Assembly: GCF_000315625.1 (NCBI RefSeq)
Contig: NW_005434614.1
Coordinates: forward strand, 364,404-428,403
Direction: 5' to 3'
Length of the DNA: 64,000 nucleotides
DNA from: Guillardia theta CCMP2712
Lineage: Eukaryota > Cryptophyceae > Pyrenomonadales > Geminigeraceae
Shown: piece after piece, positions 29,043 through 39,029 of the stretch
Numbering within the stretch: position 1 is the stretch's first letter
How the letters are laid out: each line of letters opens with the position of its first letter
The notes under the pieces: model-generated
What the model was told of the DNA's origin: nothing
What the model saw: the letters and a program-made list of their open reading frames with translations, nothing else
Database searches by the model: none
Translations under genes and position numbers: made by a program

Positions 29043-31283
29043 ATGACAGGTCTGATGTCGTTTGCAATGGCAACCGGGTCTTACATCACCAACAGCGCGC
29101 ATATCATCAAAGGAAGCATGCTCAACGCCGATCAAGCCCGATGCCGCTGAGCTGCGAAAGGTTGATGAGGATGACTTGGAGTCGAGGCTGCTGACTTGAG
29201 GGATGTCAGACCGTGGAAGACTGCGACGAAGCGCTGGTGCTGCTCCTGCACGAGCGAGCTCGAGCGCTAGAGACTGTTAGATCCCCAGCAGCGCTAGAGA
29301 CGAGCTTCCTCTCACTGTTGCTGCAGCTGTGGAGTCTGGAGGGACCGGCGGATGGGATTCCCTCAGCCGAGTTGAGTCCGAGCGAGATGGATCGGGTCAA
29401 ACAGGCGCACAGCTGCTGCAAGGAGGAGGGTCGCAGCTCCTTGAGCGACTCCGCCATTGTCTCTGTGTTCCAGGCGAGCTCGTGGACCTCCTGTGCCTCG
29501 AGCTCCAGGCTGATCTCCCAGCAGGAGTTGAGCAGGGTGTGCTCGCAGATCAGAGACTCGGTCGCTTACTTGGGCCCTCCGGCCACCTTCACCCATCAGG
29601 TTTTCCTCCTTCTCAGCTCGTGTCCTCCTGGTCATGTCGCCTCAGGCTGCAAGGAGTCGCTTCGGGTTGAACGCGATCTACCTGCAGGCAAGAGCTCCCT
29701 TGTCCTGATGCCAGGGTGACCGGAGGAGCAGTGTGACAGGATACCCGACGTGTTCCAGGCCGTCGAGAGGGGGAAGGCAAGTGGTCGAGCTCCTTTGCAT
29801 CTTCCGCTCATGCCTTGCAGGTTGGGTTTGGCGTCGCTCCCGTGGAGAACAGCACGGAGGGAGCCATTTCGCAGACCCTTGACCTGCTTGCTACCACTGA
29901 GCTCCAAGTGGTCGCCGAAGTCTGTCTTGACATCAGGCACAACATGCTCTCCAACGCCGACCTCCATAGGATACAGCGAGTTTTCAGCCACCCGCAGGCC
30001 CTCGCCCAGTGCAGGGGTGGCTTCAGGTTGCTGCTTTTGCCAGTTATCACCTGCTCCTCCCCTTCTCCTCCTTCTCCCCTCTCCACCCCCCTCTCCACCC
30101 CCTTCTTCATCCCCCTTCTCCATCCCCTCCTCTCCCCTCGCAGCTCCATCCTTGGTCCGGCTCAAGTTCAGCAGGCGAACCTTCCTGGTGCAGAAATCAT
30201 CGCCGAGAGCAGCACAGCGCGGGCAGCGCAGCTAGCGGCGCAGGCGAAGGTGCAGGAGGAGCTGGTGAGGTTTTCAGTGGAGGTGACTGGAGTGCAGCCG
30301 GAGGAAGGGATTGCTGCCATTTCCTCCCTCTTGGCGTCGGAGGTCTCGTGGTTGGACAAGGAGGCTGGTTGGTAACGCGGCTTCCAGCTCTATGACCTTC
30401 CAGTCAAGGCGACTTCCATCCAGGACCTCTCAAACAACATGTCAGATGCTCGTCCTCCCTCCTCCCTCCCTCGACCTTGTGCCCCATGGGCTCTTTCCTC
30501 CCCCAACCTTCCCCTCATCCCCCTGTCTGCTTTCCTCGACCTCATTGCTGGTCCTGCGCCTTGTCTCTCCCTCCGCCTCTTTGCGCTTCCTCTCTCATCG
30601 CAGACACCTCAGGACGCGCTTCGTCGTTGTGCGGCAACAAAGTCCAGGTGAGCTCGGGCGCTGCCAGCGCGATAGCGACAAGGTTGACGATGAGCAGGGG
30701 GGATGCCGGACACTCAGCCGACCGGGGATGACAAGACCATGCTTGTCCTGTGCATGGCGGATAGGTAGCGCATGCTGAGCTCGCGACGGCTCAAGCTCAT
30801 TCGCTTGTAGGGTTGGCGCACTTCACGACGTCCTGCATGCCTTCCAGCAACGATCCGTCAACCTGGCGAGGATAGAGTCCCGTCCGTCCAAGAGCAAAGT
30901 GACCCATCTCCTCTGCTGTCTTCCCCCACCTTCACCTCCTATCCTTCCCTTCCCTCCCCTTGTGCATGCTCAGAGGTCCCGACACATGTAGCATGATGCG
31001 TGCGAGGACTAACGGCACCATCAGGCGTGGGAGTACATCTTCTTTGTGGACATGCATGGACACTACAAGGTCAGATCGTTTCATTCATCTCCGATTCATC
31101 TTCTAATTTTCATGTGACAGGATGAGAACATTCAGGGAGTTTTGCTTGACCTCAAACAGCAGTGTTCTTTTGTTCGGTAAGTACAAAAATCCTTCCCCTG
31201 TCACACTCACTCCTTTCCACAGCGTTTTGGGCTCTTTCCCCTTCATCCGTCAGCCATCGGCTCATACTTCACGCAAGACTTAA
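29043..31283 (+). CDS. Prephenate dehydratase with ACT domain (possible chorismate mutase-like N-terminus)
   Basis: Multi-exon plus-strand gene for the last steps of phenylalanine synthesis (prephenate to phenylpyruvate, or arogenate to phenylalanine). Dehydratase motifs in order: SVAYLGPPATFTHQAA (about 29557-29650 over an intron), IPDVFQAVE, GFGVAPVENSTEGAI (29824-29868), SHPQALAQCR, LPGAEIIAESSTARAA, SLLASE joined to LYDLPVKATSIQDLSNN by a 45-nt intron, and TRFVVVRQQSP (about 30614) with the catalytic Thr. The ACT domain follows: DDKTMLVLCMADR, VGALHDVLHAFQQRSVNLARIESRPSK and WEYIFFVDMHGHYKD. It ends at the TAA at 31281. An upstream stretch (EDCDEALVLLLHERARALETV) resembles chorismate mutase helix 1. 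The start is uncertain; plastid targeting was not shown. Confidence 0.85.
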
Positions 31284-31440
31284 CATCGTCCAGAGCTATG
31301 ATGTGAGAGTGAAACAACGCGATGTTACGGCTATGAGTGACAAGACAACAACAATATCAAGTATTGTACACATTCATTGAAATCTGAATGACAACATACA
31401 AACTGCTATCGACACAACAACTTGCATGCGCAGCGCGAGT

Positions 31441-31764
31441 TCAGGTGCGGACAGCACGAGAGGGATGCTGCCAATGAGCATCGCAGCTATCAAGATGCCA
31501 CGCGTCGAGTTTCAGCCTAGCAACTTCCGGACATTGTTTGTCTTGCAAGCAAGGCTCTGATATGTCCTTGACAACCACCGTGAGCATGCCATGTCGAGCC
31601 ATGTCAAGAAAGCCACTCTTGTGGCTGTAAGTCTGGGACAGGATGCGGCAGATCATGCTCTCGTTCACTCGCGTGAACTTCCCTTGTTCATCTCGATCCA
31701 TGACATCCTCCTCCAGGACTGCCAGGCAAATGATGTTGCAATTCTCCTCAGTGAGCAAAAGCAT
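31441..31764 (-). CDS. Small hypothetical protein
   Basis: A 107-codon frame starting at an ATG, convergent with the dehydratase gene. Balanced composition (LLLTEENCNIICLAVLEED.., FTRVNESMICRILSQTY) and codon choice like nearby genes suggest it may be real. No motif recognised; an exon of a larger gene is possible. Confidence 0.35.
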   Translation of the reverse strand: MLLLTEENCNIICLAVLEEDVMDRDEQGKFTRVNESMICRILSQTYSHKSGFLDMARHGMLTVVVKDISEPCLQDKQCPEVARLKLDAWHLDSCDAHWQHPSRAVRT

Positions 31765-32099
31765 GGTTTATTCGTCGATGGCGGATGCACAGGGAATCTG
31801 TTCGTTTGAATTGGAGCTCAACAAGAAAGTACGATTCAGACGTCAAGCTCGATGGGAGTCTGCAGGTACAGTTGCAGCCACAAACTCAAACCTGGACGTG
31901 CCCAACGAGATCAACCAAGAGGGGAAGCGAGCTTGGGAGGAGCAAGAGGGGAGGGAGGGTTGAGAGAGGAGGTAACAACAGCAAGACTTGAGCTATGGAA
32001 GGGGAACTAGCGCAATGGCAGGCTGTTTGTTCACTGACCACCAGGAGGCGGCAAGGAGGGGCAGGGAGGACAAGCAGGGGCAGCACAGGAGGGGTATAA

Positions 32100-33130
32100 G
32101 TCACCGTCTGAATCGGGGTGGGGTGGTAGGATGAATCAAGAATGGCCAGGTAGGGGGGTACTTATGGTAGGAGATAGGGGTGGGTCCATTTGATTGTTTC
32201 GTCTGGTTCGGTGGGGTCCTTTGTAAAACAATTGTAGAAGTAAACACAAGTGCCCGCCCACCCACCCCTACCACATACCCCTGTTTCCCACTCTAGCCTG
32301 CACTACCCCTCGTTTTCCCTGTCCTTACCCCTCCTACATCCCTTGTCTAGTGCCTGCAGTCGTATAGCAAAGTCCCAGGATACCCCACCCCCTACCCCTA
32401 TGTCTACCACCCACCGCTGCAACAATTCTTATAATGACCCCACCGTTTCTCAATTGAAATCAATATTCCCACCCAGCCATTAGTACCCCTACCTACCCTT
32501 GTAGTCGCAATGTTCCCCCAAGGTCTTTTTGACCCCGGGCGGTCCCCACCCCCACCCCTATCTTTCATATGTACCCGTGTGGTGGAGATCAGTCCCAACC
32601 TCGCTCCCGATGGGGGTTCCATTTATCGGCCTCATCAGAGATACGATCTCGTATGGGGGGTAGGTCAGGATTGGGGAATGTGGAGAAGTCGGGGTGGGTC
32701 ATTGGGAGGAAATTGATGGGTGGGTGTTCCAACTATTGAAAATGAAAGTGGGTAGGTGGTGAACATATCTGAAAGGTATAGTTTGACAGGGGTGGGTGGT
32801 TTGGGAGGGACCTGATGGGTGGGGTACTGGAGGGATCTGATGAGGGTAGGGTTATAGTTGGGTTACGACTGATGGGGAATGTTGGGAGGCGAAGATTATT
32901 ATAACATTTTACACAGAATATTTCAAATCATGCAAGGATTTATTTTCAAATTTCCTGTATTGTTTTGAAATATTAGACTTGGTAAGTCCGCTAATCCCCT
33001 CAGATCGACGCTTTACTACCCCACCCCTGAATTTTCCAAGAATTTCATCTAGCAAGCACCCCTGCTAAATTTCAGTATCCGCCCTACTACCCCCCATTCC
33101 AGCAGGATTTCACCCCACCCTCTGTGTTCA
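32100..33130. repeat. Degenerate GGGGTGGGT / ACCCACCCC repeats in alternating strand blocks
   Basis: G-rich block 32100-32220, C-rich 32250-32560, G-rich 32650-32880, C-rich 32990-33130, all built of GGGTAGG/GGGGTGG-like words. No gene is supported within it. Confidence 0.7.
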
Positions 33131-33396
33131 GGAACCCCAGGTCCCCGACAACATGAGGACGGTGACGCTGGTGGTGCAGGCATAGTAGGAGGGAAGAGAT
33201 TGAGCTCAATGAAGACAGAGTCTTGAGACATGAAAGTTGTTATGCGTCTTGTACTAAGGAAGCGAGCATACAATAAGACAAGGATGGCATAGCGAGTAGA
33301 AGTCACTATCATGCGACATTGAGCGGATTCGAGATAGGCAGGAATATTCTGGACAGGAAAGGGATGTAACAGATGAGTCTTTTCGTCGTCGATCAT
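33049..33396 (-). CDS. Possible small ORF upstream of the phosphatase gene
   Basis: 115 codons from an ATG, divergent from the phosphatase. The first 60 residues look codon-like (LLHPFPVQNIPAYLESAQCRM); the end runs into the repeat block. No family recognised. Confidence 0.2.
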   Translation of the reverse strand: MIDDEKTHLLHPFPVQNIPAYLESAQCRMIVTSTRYAILVLLYARFLSTRRITTFMSQDSVFIELNLFPPTMPAPPASPSSCCRGPGVPEHRGWGEILLEWGVVGRILKFSRGAC

Positions 33397-33595
33397 TTGA
33401 TGAGGAAGTAATGAGGTGAAATTGTATATTCTTTTGCTCTATTGGTCAGTAGAACAACGGTCAATAGAGCAAGCCTGATCGATTTCTTGCTCCGCAGCAG
33501 TGTAGTTTCAACTGCTGAAAGGCAGCAGAACCGGAAAGACAACATATCTGTGAGAAGATGCGGCATTGACTTCAACGGATGTTTTCAGGGCTGGC

Positions 33596-34706
33596 ATGCT
33601 GAACGGCATCCCCAGGTCCTGCCACCTGTTGGTCGCCTTGCTCTTGTCGGTGGGGATGGAGGCAGCGGTCGCGTTCAACCCTCCTCTGAGCTCGATGCTG
33701 AACCGAAGGGAGGCGATTTCTGACCTCGTTACCAAGACTCTCCAGTACACTGGGATCACTCAGATCCCTATCTTGACCGGCAGGCAGACAGGTGAGGAGG
33801 AGGAGGAGGAGGAGTCCGTGTGTGTTTGACTGTTAATTCCCACGGCAGCGGCCCCAATGCGCAACCTGGTTGTCTTTGACTTCGATCACACCCTGATCGG
33901 GGTTGACTCGGATGAGCATGTGCTCGGGCTATCGTCCGACAAGGATGCGGCCAAGAGGAGGTTGGCAGAGGCGGGGGCAGCCAAGAGGTGGTGCGAAGGG
34001 TTCGCATCGGAGCTCGAGTGCTTGCAACGCGAAGGAGTGACCATGGATAGGATCAAGGAGGCGCTCGTGGAGATCAAAGTCGACGAGGAGCTGAAGGAGA
34101 CCATTCACAGACTGGGAAACTTGGACGGGGTTGAGCTCAGGATCTTGTCGGATGCCAACAACTGGTTCATCTCCACCGTTCTGCAGTCTAACGGGCTGGA
34201 CAAGTACATTACAAAGATCGTCAGCAACGTGGCTGAGGTGGACGGAGGGTTCCTGCATGTCAAGCCCTACCACACCTCCCCGCATCCTGAGGGCTCTTCC
34301 TCACCCGCCAACCTCTGCAAGGGCCGGGTGATGCGATCGTGGCTGGACGAGGTCCGCTGGGACCAGGTTGTCTACTGCGGGGACGGGCCTGGAGACTTTG
34401 AAGGAGCGGTGAATGTTCCGCTGAACGGAAAGATTCTTGCAAGGAAGGACTGGCCTTTGCATCGGCTGCTGGAGAGGAGCAAGGTGAGAGTTGGAGTCCT
34501 GGTGGAGTGAGCGGTTGACTTTGAGTGGCTAGGAGGTCAAGATGGCTCAGGTTTTGCCCTGGCAAGATCACAAGGAGCTTGCTCGTCTCCTCTCCAAGAA
34601 CGTGGAGATGCCTGTGCTTGCCATGCAGCGGAAGCAGTGGGACCTGGCGGGCTCGAGGAGTTTGAGATGGCATGAGGAAGGAAAGGCCGTGCGAGTGATG
34701 ACGTGA
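33596..34706 (+). CDS. PHOSPHO-type HAD phosphatase with bipartite-like targeting peptide
   Basis: Three exons. The start chosen is the ATG at 33596, giving MLNGIPRSCHLLVALLLSVG, a hydrophobic signal peptide, then AVA-F-NPP, resembling the Phe+1 cleavage site used for import into secondary red plastids. A 59-nt intron after GRQT leads to MRNLVVFDFDHTL, HAD motif I (DxD at about 33880). ILSDANNWF is motif II, CKGRVMRSW carries the motif III Lys region, and VVYCGDGPGDFEGA is motif IV. The HTSPHP..ANLCKG spacing matches the PHOSPHO1/2 family (phosphoethanolamine, phosphocholine or pyridoxal phosphate phosphatases). An intron after LLERSK joins the C-terminal exon EVKMAQVLPW ending at 34706. Substrate and final compartment are inferred only. 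Confidence 0.83.
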
Positions 34707-34746
34707 GGAGGAGTGAGTTATTCTTTAATGTACGCATATTTCAGAT

Positions 34747-35859
34747 TTAGAAGAGATGAGGGAGAATGAGTGATCGGCATGTGATCGCGCCGTCGGCCTT
34801 GGCGAACTCGGAGTTCTCTACTCCCACTATGTCTTGTCGCTTCACCCCAGCCATCTCTGCCAGCTTCTGCATCTCTGGCAGGAGCTCGCAGCCCTTGGAC
34901 ACGAGCAGGGCATCTCCAACACGCAGCACGTTGGTTGCCTCATGCACTGACATCCTGCCAGCAAAGTCACCCGGGTCGGCAAGGCGGAGAGTACCGGTGC
35001 ATGCTGTAACCGTGGGTCGCTCCGATCAGTCTCTCCACCTCCTGCACGAAGTGGTCCCCCCCGACAGAGTCGTCGAAGGCGATCTGATCGTTTCCTGCAA
35101 AGGTGGCAAGGGACTTCAGGTGCAGGTCGTCCTTCACTTGGATCGCATGGATACTCTTCGCCCCCTCTGCAAACTCGCTCGCAAAATGTTTGCGTAGGAA
35201 CTCGAATCCTGCCGAGCAAGTCACATGGAGCGAAGTAAGAGGAAGAGATAACAGCTTACCGGCTTCATTGGTTCGCGAGGATATCCCAACGAAACAATGT
35301 CTCCCTGTGAACAGCACGTCTCCTCCATCCAGGGTAACGTCCTCGTTCGATTCTTCCGCCATGCTCACAACGCTGTAGGCGCTCTTGAACCTATATATTC
35401 ATCAGTGCGATTCTAACATCAGCATCCTTGGTTCACCTGGATATCTCTGACTTGATCGTGAGCTCCACATCTTTAGTCTCCTGCTCACCTCGTATCTCAC
35501 CGATCACGCTATCTCGCACGCTCACATTGAAGGGGCATGCATGGAAGTGAGGCTAACCTCTCGACGGCTTCTTGCGCCTGGCCGGGTAAGGAGAATCTTC
35601 TTTCCAACAGCAACAGCAGTGTCTTCGATGAAGCAGCAGTCCGGGAGGTCGTCTGCAGCAGTCCGTCAACGGCGCCATCACAAACCTCTCCACCAGCCTC
35701 ACCTCTTGCTGGGACGTGTATGACAGACCTCACCCGCTGGGCGATGGCGTCGACATACTTCCTGTGCTGCTCTACAGCGATCGAGTACACCGGAGCATCT
35801 CCTCCTCTTCTGATCGCCCTCGCCATTCCCGCCGATACCCCCCGAACCACCGCTGCCAT
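34747..35859 (-). CDS. DDAH: Dimethylarginine dimethylaminohydrolase
   Basis: Minus-strand gene with several tiny introns, convergent with the phosphatase (40 bp apart). It hydrolyses methylated arginines to citrulline plus methylamine. Motifs in order: start MAAVVRGVSAGMARAI (ATG at 35859), DDLPDCCFIEDTAVAVG after an intron (about 35640), TLDGGDVLFTGRHCFVGISSRTN (about 35320), the catalytic His in DDLHLKSLAT, NVLRVGDALLVSKGCELLPEM, and the catalytic Cys in KADGAITCRSLIL near the C-terminus. A 43-nt GT-AG intron (about 34955-34997) joins HGYSMHR to MSVHEATNV in frame. All expected catalytic elements of the family are present, so it should be active. Methylarginine turnover, and perhaps nitric-oxide control, is the known role in animals; its role here is inferred. 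Confidence 0.9.
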
Positions 35860-36780
35860 TCTTATCCGGCCCTCATTCAGCAACAAAAATTTTCCGTTAC
35901 AGACCCGGTTTGCGGACGTTACGAAATGTGAGTTAGCAGTCCACGTCGACGATGCACGATGCGGCGGATCCGTAGAGTAGAAGAGAAGGAGGAGGAGGAC
36001 AGAGAGGAGAGAGGAGAGAGGAGAGAGGAGAGAGGAGAGAGGAGAGAGGAGAGAGGAGAGGAGAGAGAGAGAGCAGAAGGATGAGGAAGAGGAGGAGGAC
36101 TGCGTAGAAAAGAAAGAGGAGAAGGAGCAGAGAAAAGAGAGCAGATAAGAATGGAGGAGGGTGAGAAGAAGCTAGCCGGAGAAGGATGAGAAGGTTGTGA
36201 TCTGTAAGAAAGGGGGGATGAGCAAAGGCGCGAGAGCATGCAACATAGCGGCGACGGATCATGACAGCGAGGAAGTTAAAGCCGGATTAGATCATGCTGG
36301 AGCATGAAATGAGAAGGAGATGATAATCAGCAGAACTTGATGAAAAACAAACGATCCAGTCGAGTTGATGTCGTGTTTGCAGAATGGTCAGAGCTCAAGA
36401 GGAATCGAATCGACCTCCTATGGTAAGCTCTCGTTTGTTCTTGTGGGAAGGGGGAGGAGGGAGGGAGGGGGGCTCTTGATGTTGGCTGAATGGGTTGAAC
36501 AGTTCGAGCAAATGGAAAGTGCCGACCTTGGCAGTTTTGAGTCCACAAGGAAGACGATGAGGTGAAGATGAAGTTGACGAGGAGAATGAAAGCATGATAA
36601 CAATGGGTGGGAGGGGGGGAGGTGTCGAGAAGCTGTTGTGAAGGGGAGGAAGATGTGAAAGAAAGGTGACGGTCGAGGAAGAAGATGGCAAGGTGTAGAT
36701 GATAGTGGTGATAACAATGACGATCATGACGATGGTAATATTGCCTTCCTGCTCACTAGTATTTCAGGGTCTGCACATGT
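35860..36780. other. Spacer with GA-rich tracts, no supported gene
   Basis: 35996-36075 is a (GAGAGAG)n-like purine tract. GGAGG-rich stretches follow at 36445-36475 and 36605-36720. ORFs on the minus strand are Ser/Leu/Pro products of the tract. Confidence 0.6.
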
Positions 36781-38415
36781 GTGGGAGTAGCCATGTGTGT
36801 CCTCGTGGTGCTAGCAAGCATCATGCTCTGGGATAACGTGGGGATGGGGCCGAAGAGCAAAGGGTATCAGATCAGGGAGACGACAATGTCCGCCGCCCCC
36901 CGGCCTGTGAGGGAGTGGAAGAGCAGAATCCGACAAGCAGCAACAGCCAAGAAGATGCAGGAGAGGAAGGTCAAACGCATCTTAGCTCAGAGAGCGCTGG
37001 ACCTCTCAGAGCAGGCGGCCATCGCTGACGTGGCCAACACGTACGCTCCTCAGAGCTGGTTCGCTAGTCACAAGAGGCCGGAGCGAGGTGTGTGCTCCTG
37101 GTTGTCGTTGTTCCGCTCCTTCTCGTGCATTCCTCTCGCTGCTCCCTACCTCCTCTGCTTGCCTGTCAGCTTGTTTCTCCTCCTCATTTCTTGCTCTCAG
37201 CCGCCATCCTCGCCGTCACTCGCAACCCCCGTGAAGGAGATAAGATTGTGGATCAAGTGGAAGGGGAAATGCTGGACACACACTACAAGGGACAGCGGAA
37301 CAGCGTCGCGCAGGGAGTGAAGGATCTGCTGCCAGGGATGAGCAGGAGGAGGAGGAACGAGATTATCGAGCCGCTTGTGGAAGCAGGCACACAGCGCGCG
37401 CTCCACCGGCTGTCCCTGGAGGTACCTGCTACCTCATTGTGACTTGTTTCTTTCCTCATCATGCTGCAAGGCCGGGAAGGGATGGGTGGACCGTGGGCTG
37501 GGAGAGAGGAAGTTGCACTCCGGGTGGATCACAGATCAGGTCAAGAGCGCCATCGTCAAGCCGGGGGAGCGAGAGAGGAGGGTGCGAACGAGCCACGAGC
37601 ATGCTCATCAAGTCAGACCGTCGAGGCAGCGATCGGGAAGCATGCATCTCCCAGGTACGACAAGAGGAGAGGGGGTTGGAGGGGAGGAAAGGGGAGATGT
37701 GAGGTTGTTTGGATTCGACGCGCTCAAAGCTTTCCTGTAGGGCTAGGGGACGTCAAGAGTGCTCAAGAAGCCGCGAAGGCGTTGGAGCATCTTGCCCGCA
37801 AGGTACCAGCCTGTGCTGCATCCTCCCTCACGACCTCCCTGCCTCTGACTGGAACTGCAGCGATCAGGCAGCAGCCGTGGAAGGAGCGACGAGGATGCTC
37901 AGAGGGATGACCAAGGGCAAGAGGACAACGGGCATGACATGGGGCTGGACCATCCCAAGCACACGCTGCACGCGGCCTTGAGCAAGAGAGGCCTGTCTGA
38001 GCGGGAAGGACTGGACCTTCATCAGGCGCTGGAGCGGAGGAGAGGTAGCAAGCTGCCTTGCTCGCACAGACCTGACGCGTGTGTTGTAGGCCAAAGGGTT
38101 CGCAGTGACGACGATGATCAAGGGGGCGACAGGGGGGATGACGAAGGGAGGAGGCAGGACCAGAAGTACATTCGCAAGATGGTGATGGGGAGAGGAGAAG
38201 AGGAGGATGTGCTGACGAGATCGCAGGCTTCCAAGGAGCTGCGGGGGGAAGACGACTGGGACGACTCGTCGAGAACAGCTCCTGTCGGGCAGAGCATACA
38301 GGTCCCTCTCACCTCCTGCGCCGCCGGAGGATGCTGACAACTGTGGCAGACGTACTTCTCCAAGGGGAACCAGGACTGGATGAACGCGGCTGGTGCATGG
38401 GGGGCTGGAGCTTGA
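36781..38415 (+). CDS. Unknown multi-exon protein with N-terminal hydrophobic segment
   Basis: The first exon (ATG 36781) starts MGVAMCVLVVLASIMLW, a probable signal or anchor helix, then a basic helical region (KSRIRQAATAKKMQERKVKR). Further exons encode GDKIVDQVEGEMLDTHYKGQ (about 37230), RRRRNEIIEPLVEAGTQRAL, GDVKSAQEAAKALEHLARK (about 37750) and LDHPKHTLHAALSKRGLSER (about 37950). An acidic stretch (DDDDQGGDRGDDEGRR) and a last exon TYFSKGNQDWMNAAGAWG end at 38415. Each join has GT-AG borders and one intron is pyrimidine-rich. I recognise no family. The coding call rests on consistent codon-like exons. Confidence 0.5.
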
Positions 38416-38559
38416 GGAGGAGCGAGGAGGCTCTCGAGCTTCGTGTATACTAGCACCTCTTGTCTCTGTATGATACTTGTCTTAGAGACTCATACCGTCA
38501 CCCCAGTGCCTCTGAGCCCCCCTCAGTCACCTCCCTGTTCCAACTTGCACTTCTGAGTT

Positions 38560-38960
38560 ACCAAACATGCTCCGGCAGTCACTCGGAGCCCCCCTCTCAT
38601 CCCAGCGGCCGCAAGTTCCGAGTAAGCCGTGAAATCGGATGCCCGGCGGCTGGCAGCGGCGACTGCCACTGATGACTGTGACACTGAGCACCGGCCGCCC
38701 CGCGGCGGGTTGAGTGACTCCGGCGGCGGCACGGGGCTGAGGCACCGCCGGGCGGCCCGGCTGACTCAGTGAGGCTGCCATTTGCCGCCCCCTTGAAGCA
38801 GTGTGACTCGCCGGACTCATTGAGTGCTTTTAACTTAACTTTGAGTGCTTTCAATGGCCCAGTGCTGGTCTGATGATTCCCGGCCCGTGGGCCGAGTTGC
38901 TGTAGTACTAGACCATGTTGCGACGGCGGTTACCGTACCGCAACAGTCAAAGGTAACTAA
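38560..38960. repeat. GC-rich dispersed element with TTTAACTTAACTTTGAGT motif
   Basis: GC-rich patch with GAGTGACTC and TGACTCAGTG words. It ends with the AT-rich 18-mer TTTAACTTAACTTTGAGT at 38829-38846, which recurs in both orientations at 51.3, 51.5 and 52.9 kb. No gene. Confidence 0.6.
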
Positions 38961-39029
38961 AGTAACGGTCATCATGTGAGGCCGTTGAACTTCGGAAGGA
39001 GCTAGTCATGCAGGTTACACGGTAGGAAC

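Noticed and set aside
36327-36727. Ser/Leu/Pro-rich minus-strand ORFs
   Set aside because: Overlapping frames over GGAGG-rich DNA with no conserved motif or splice logic.
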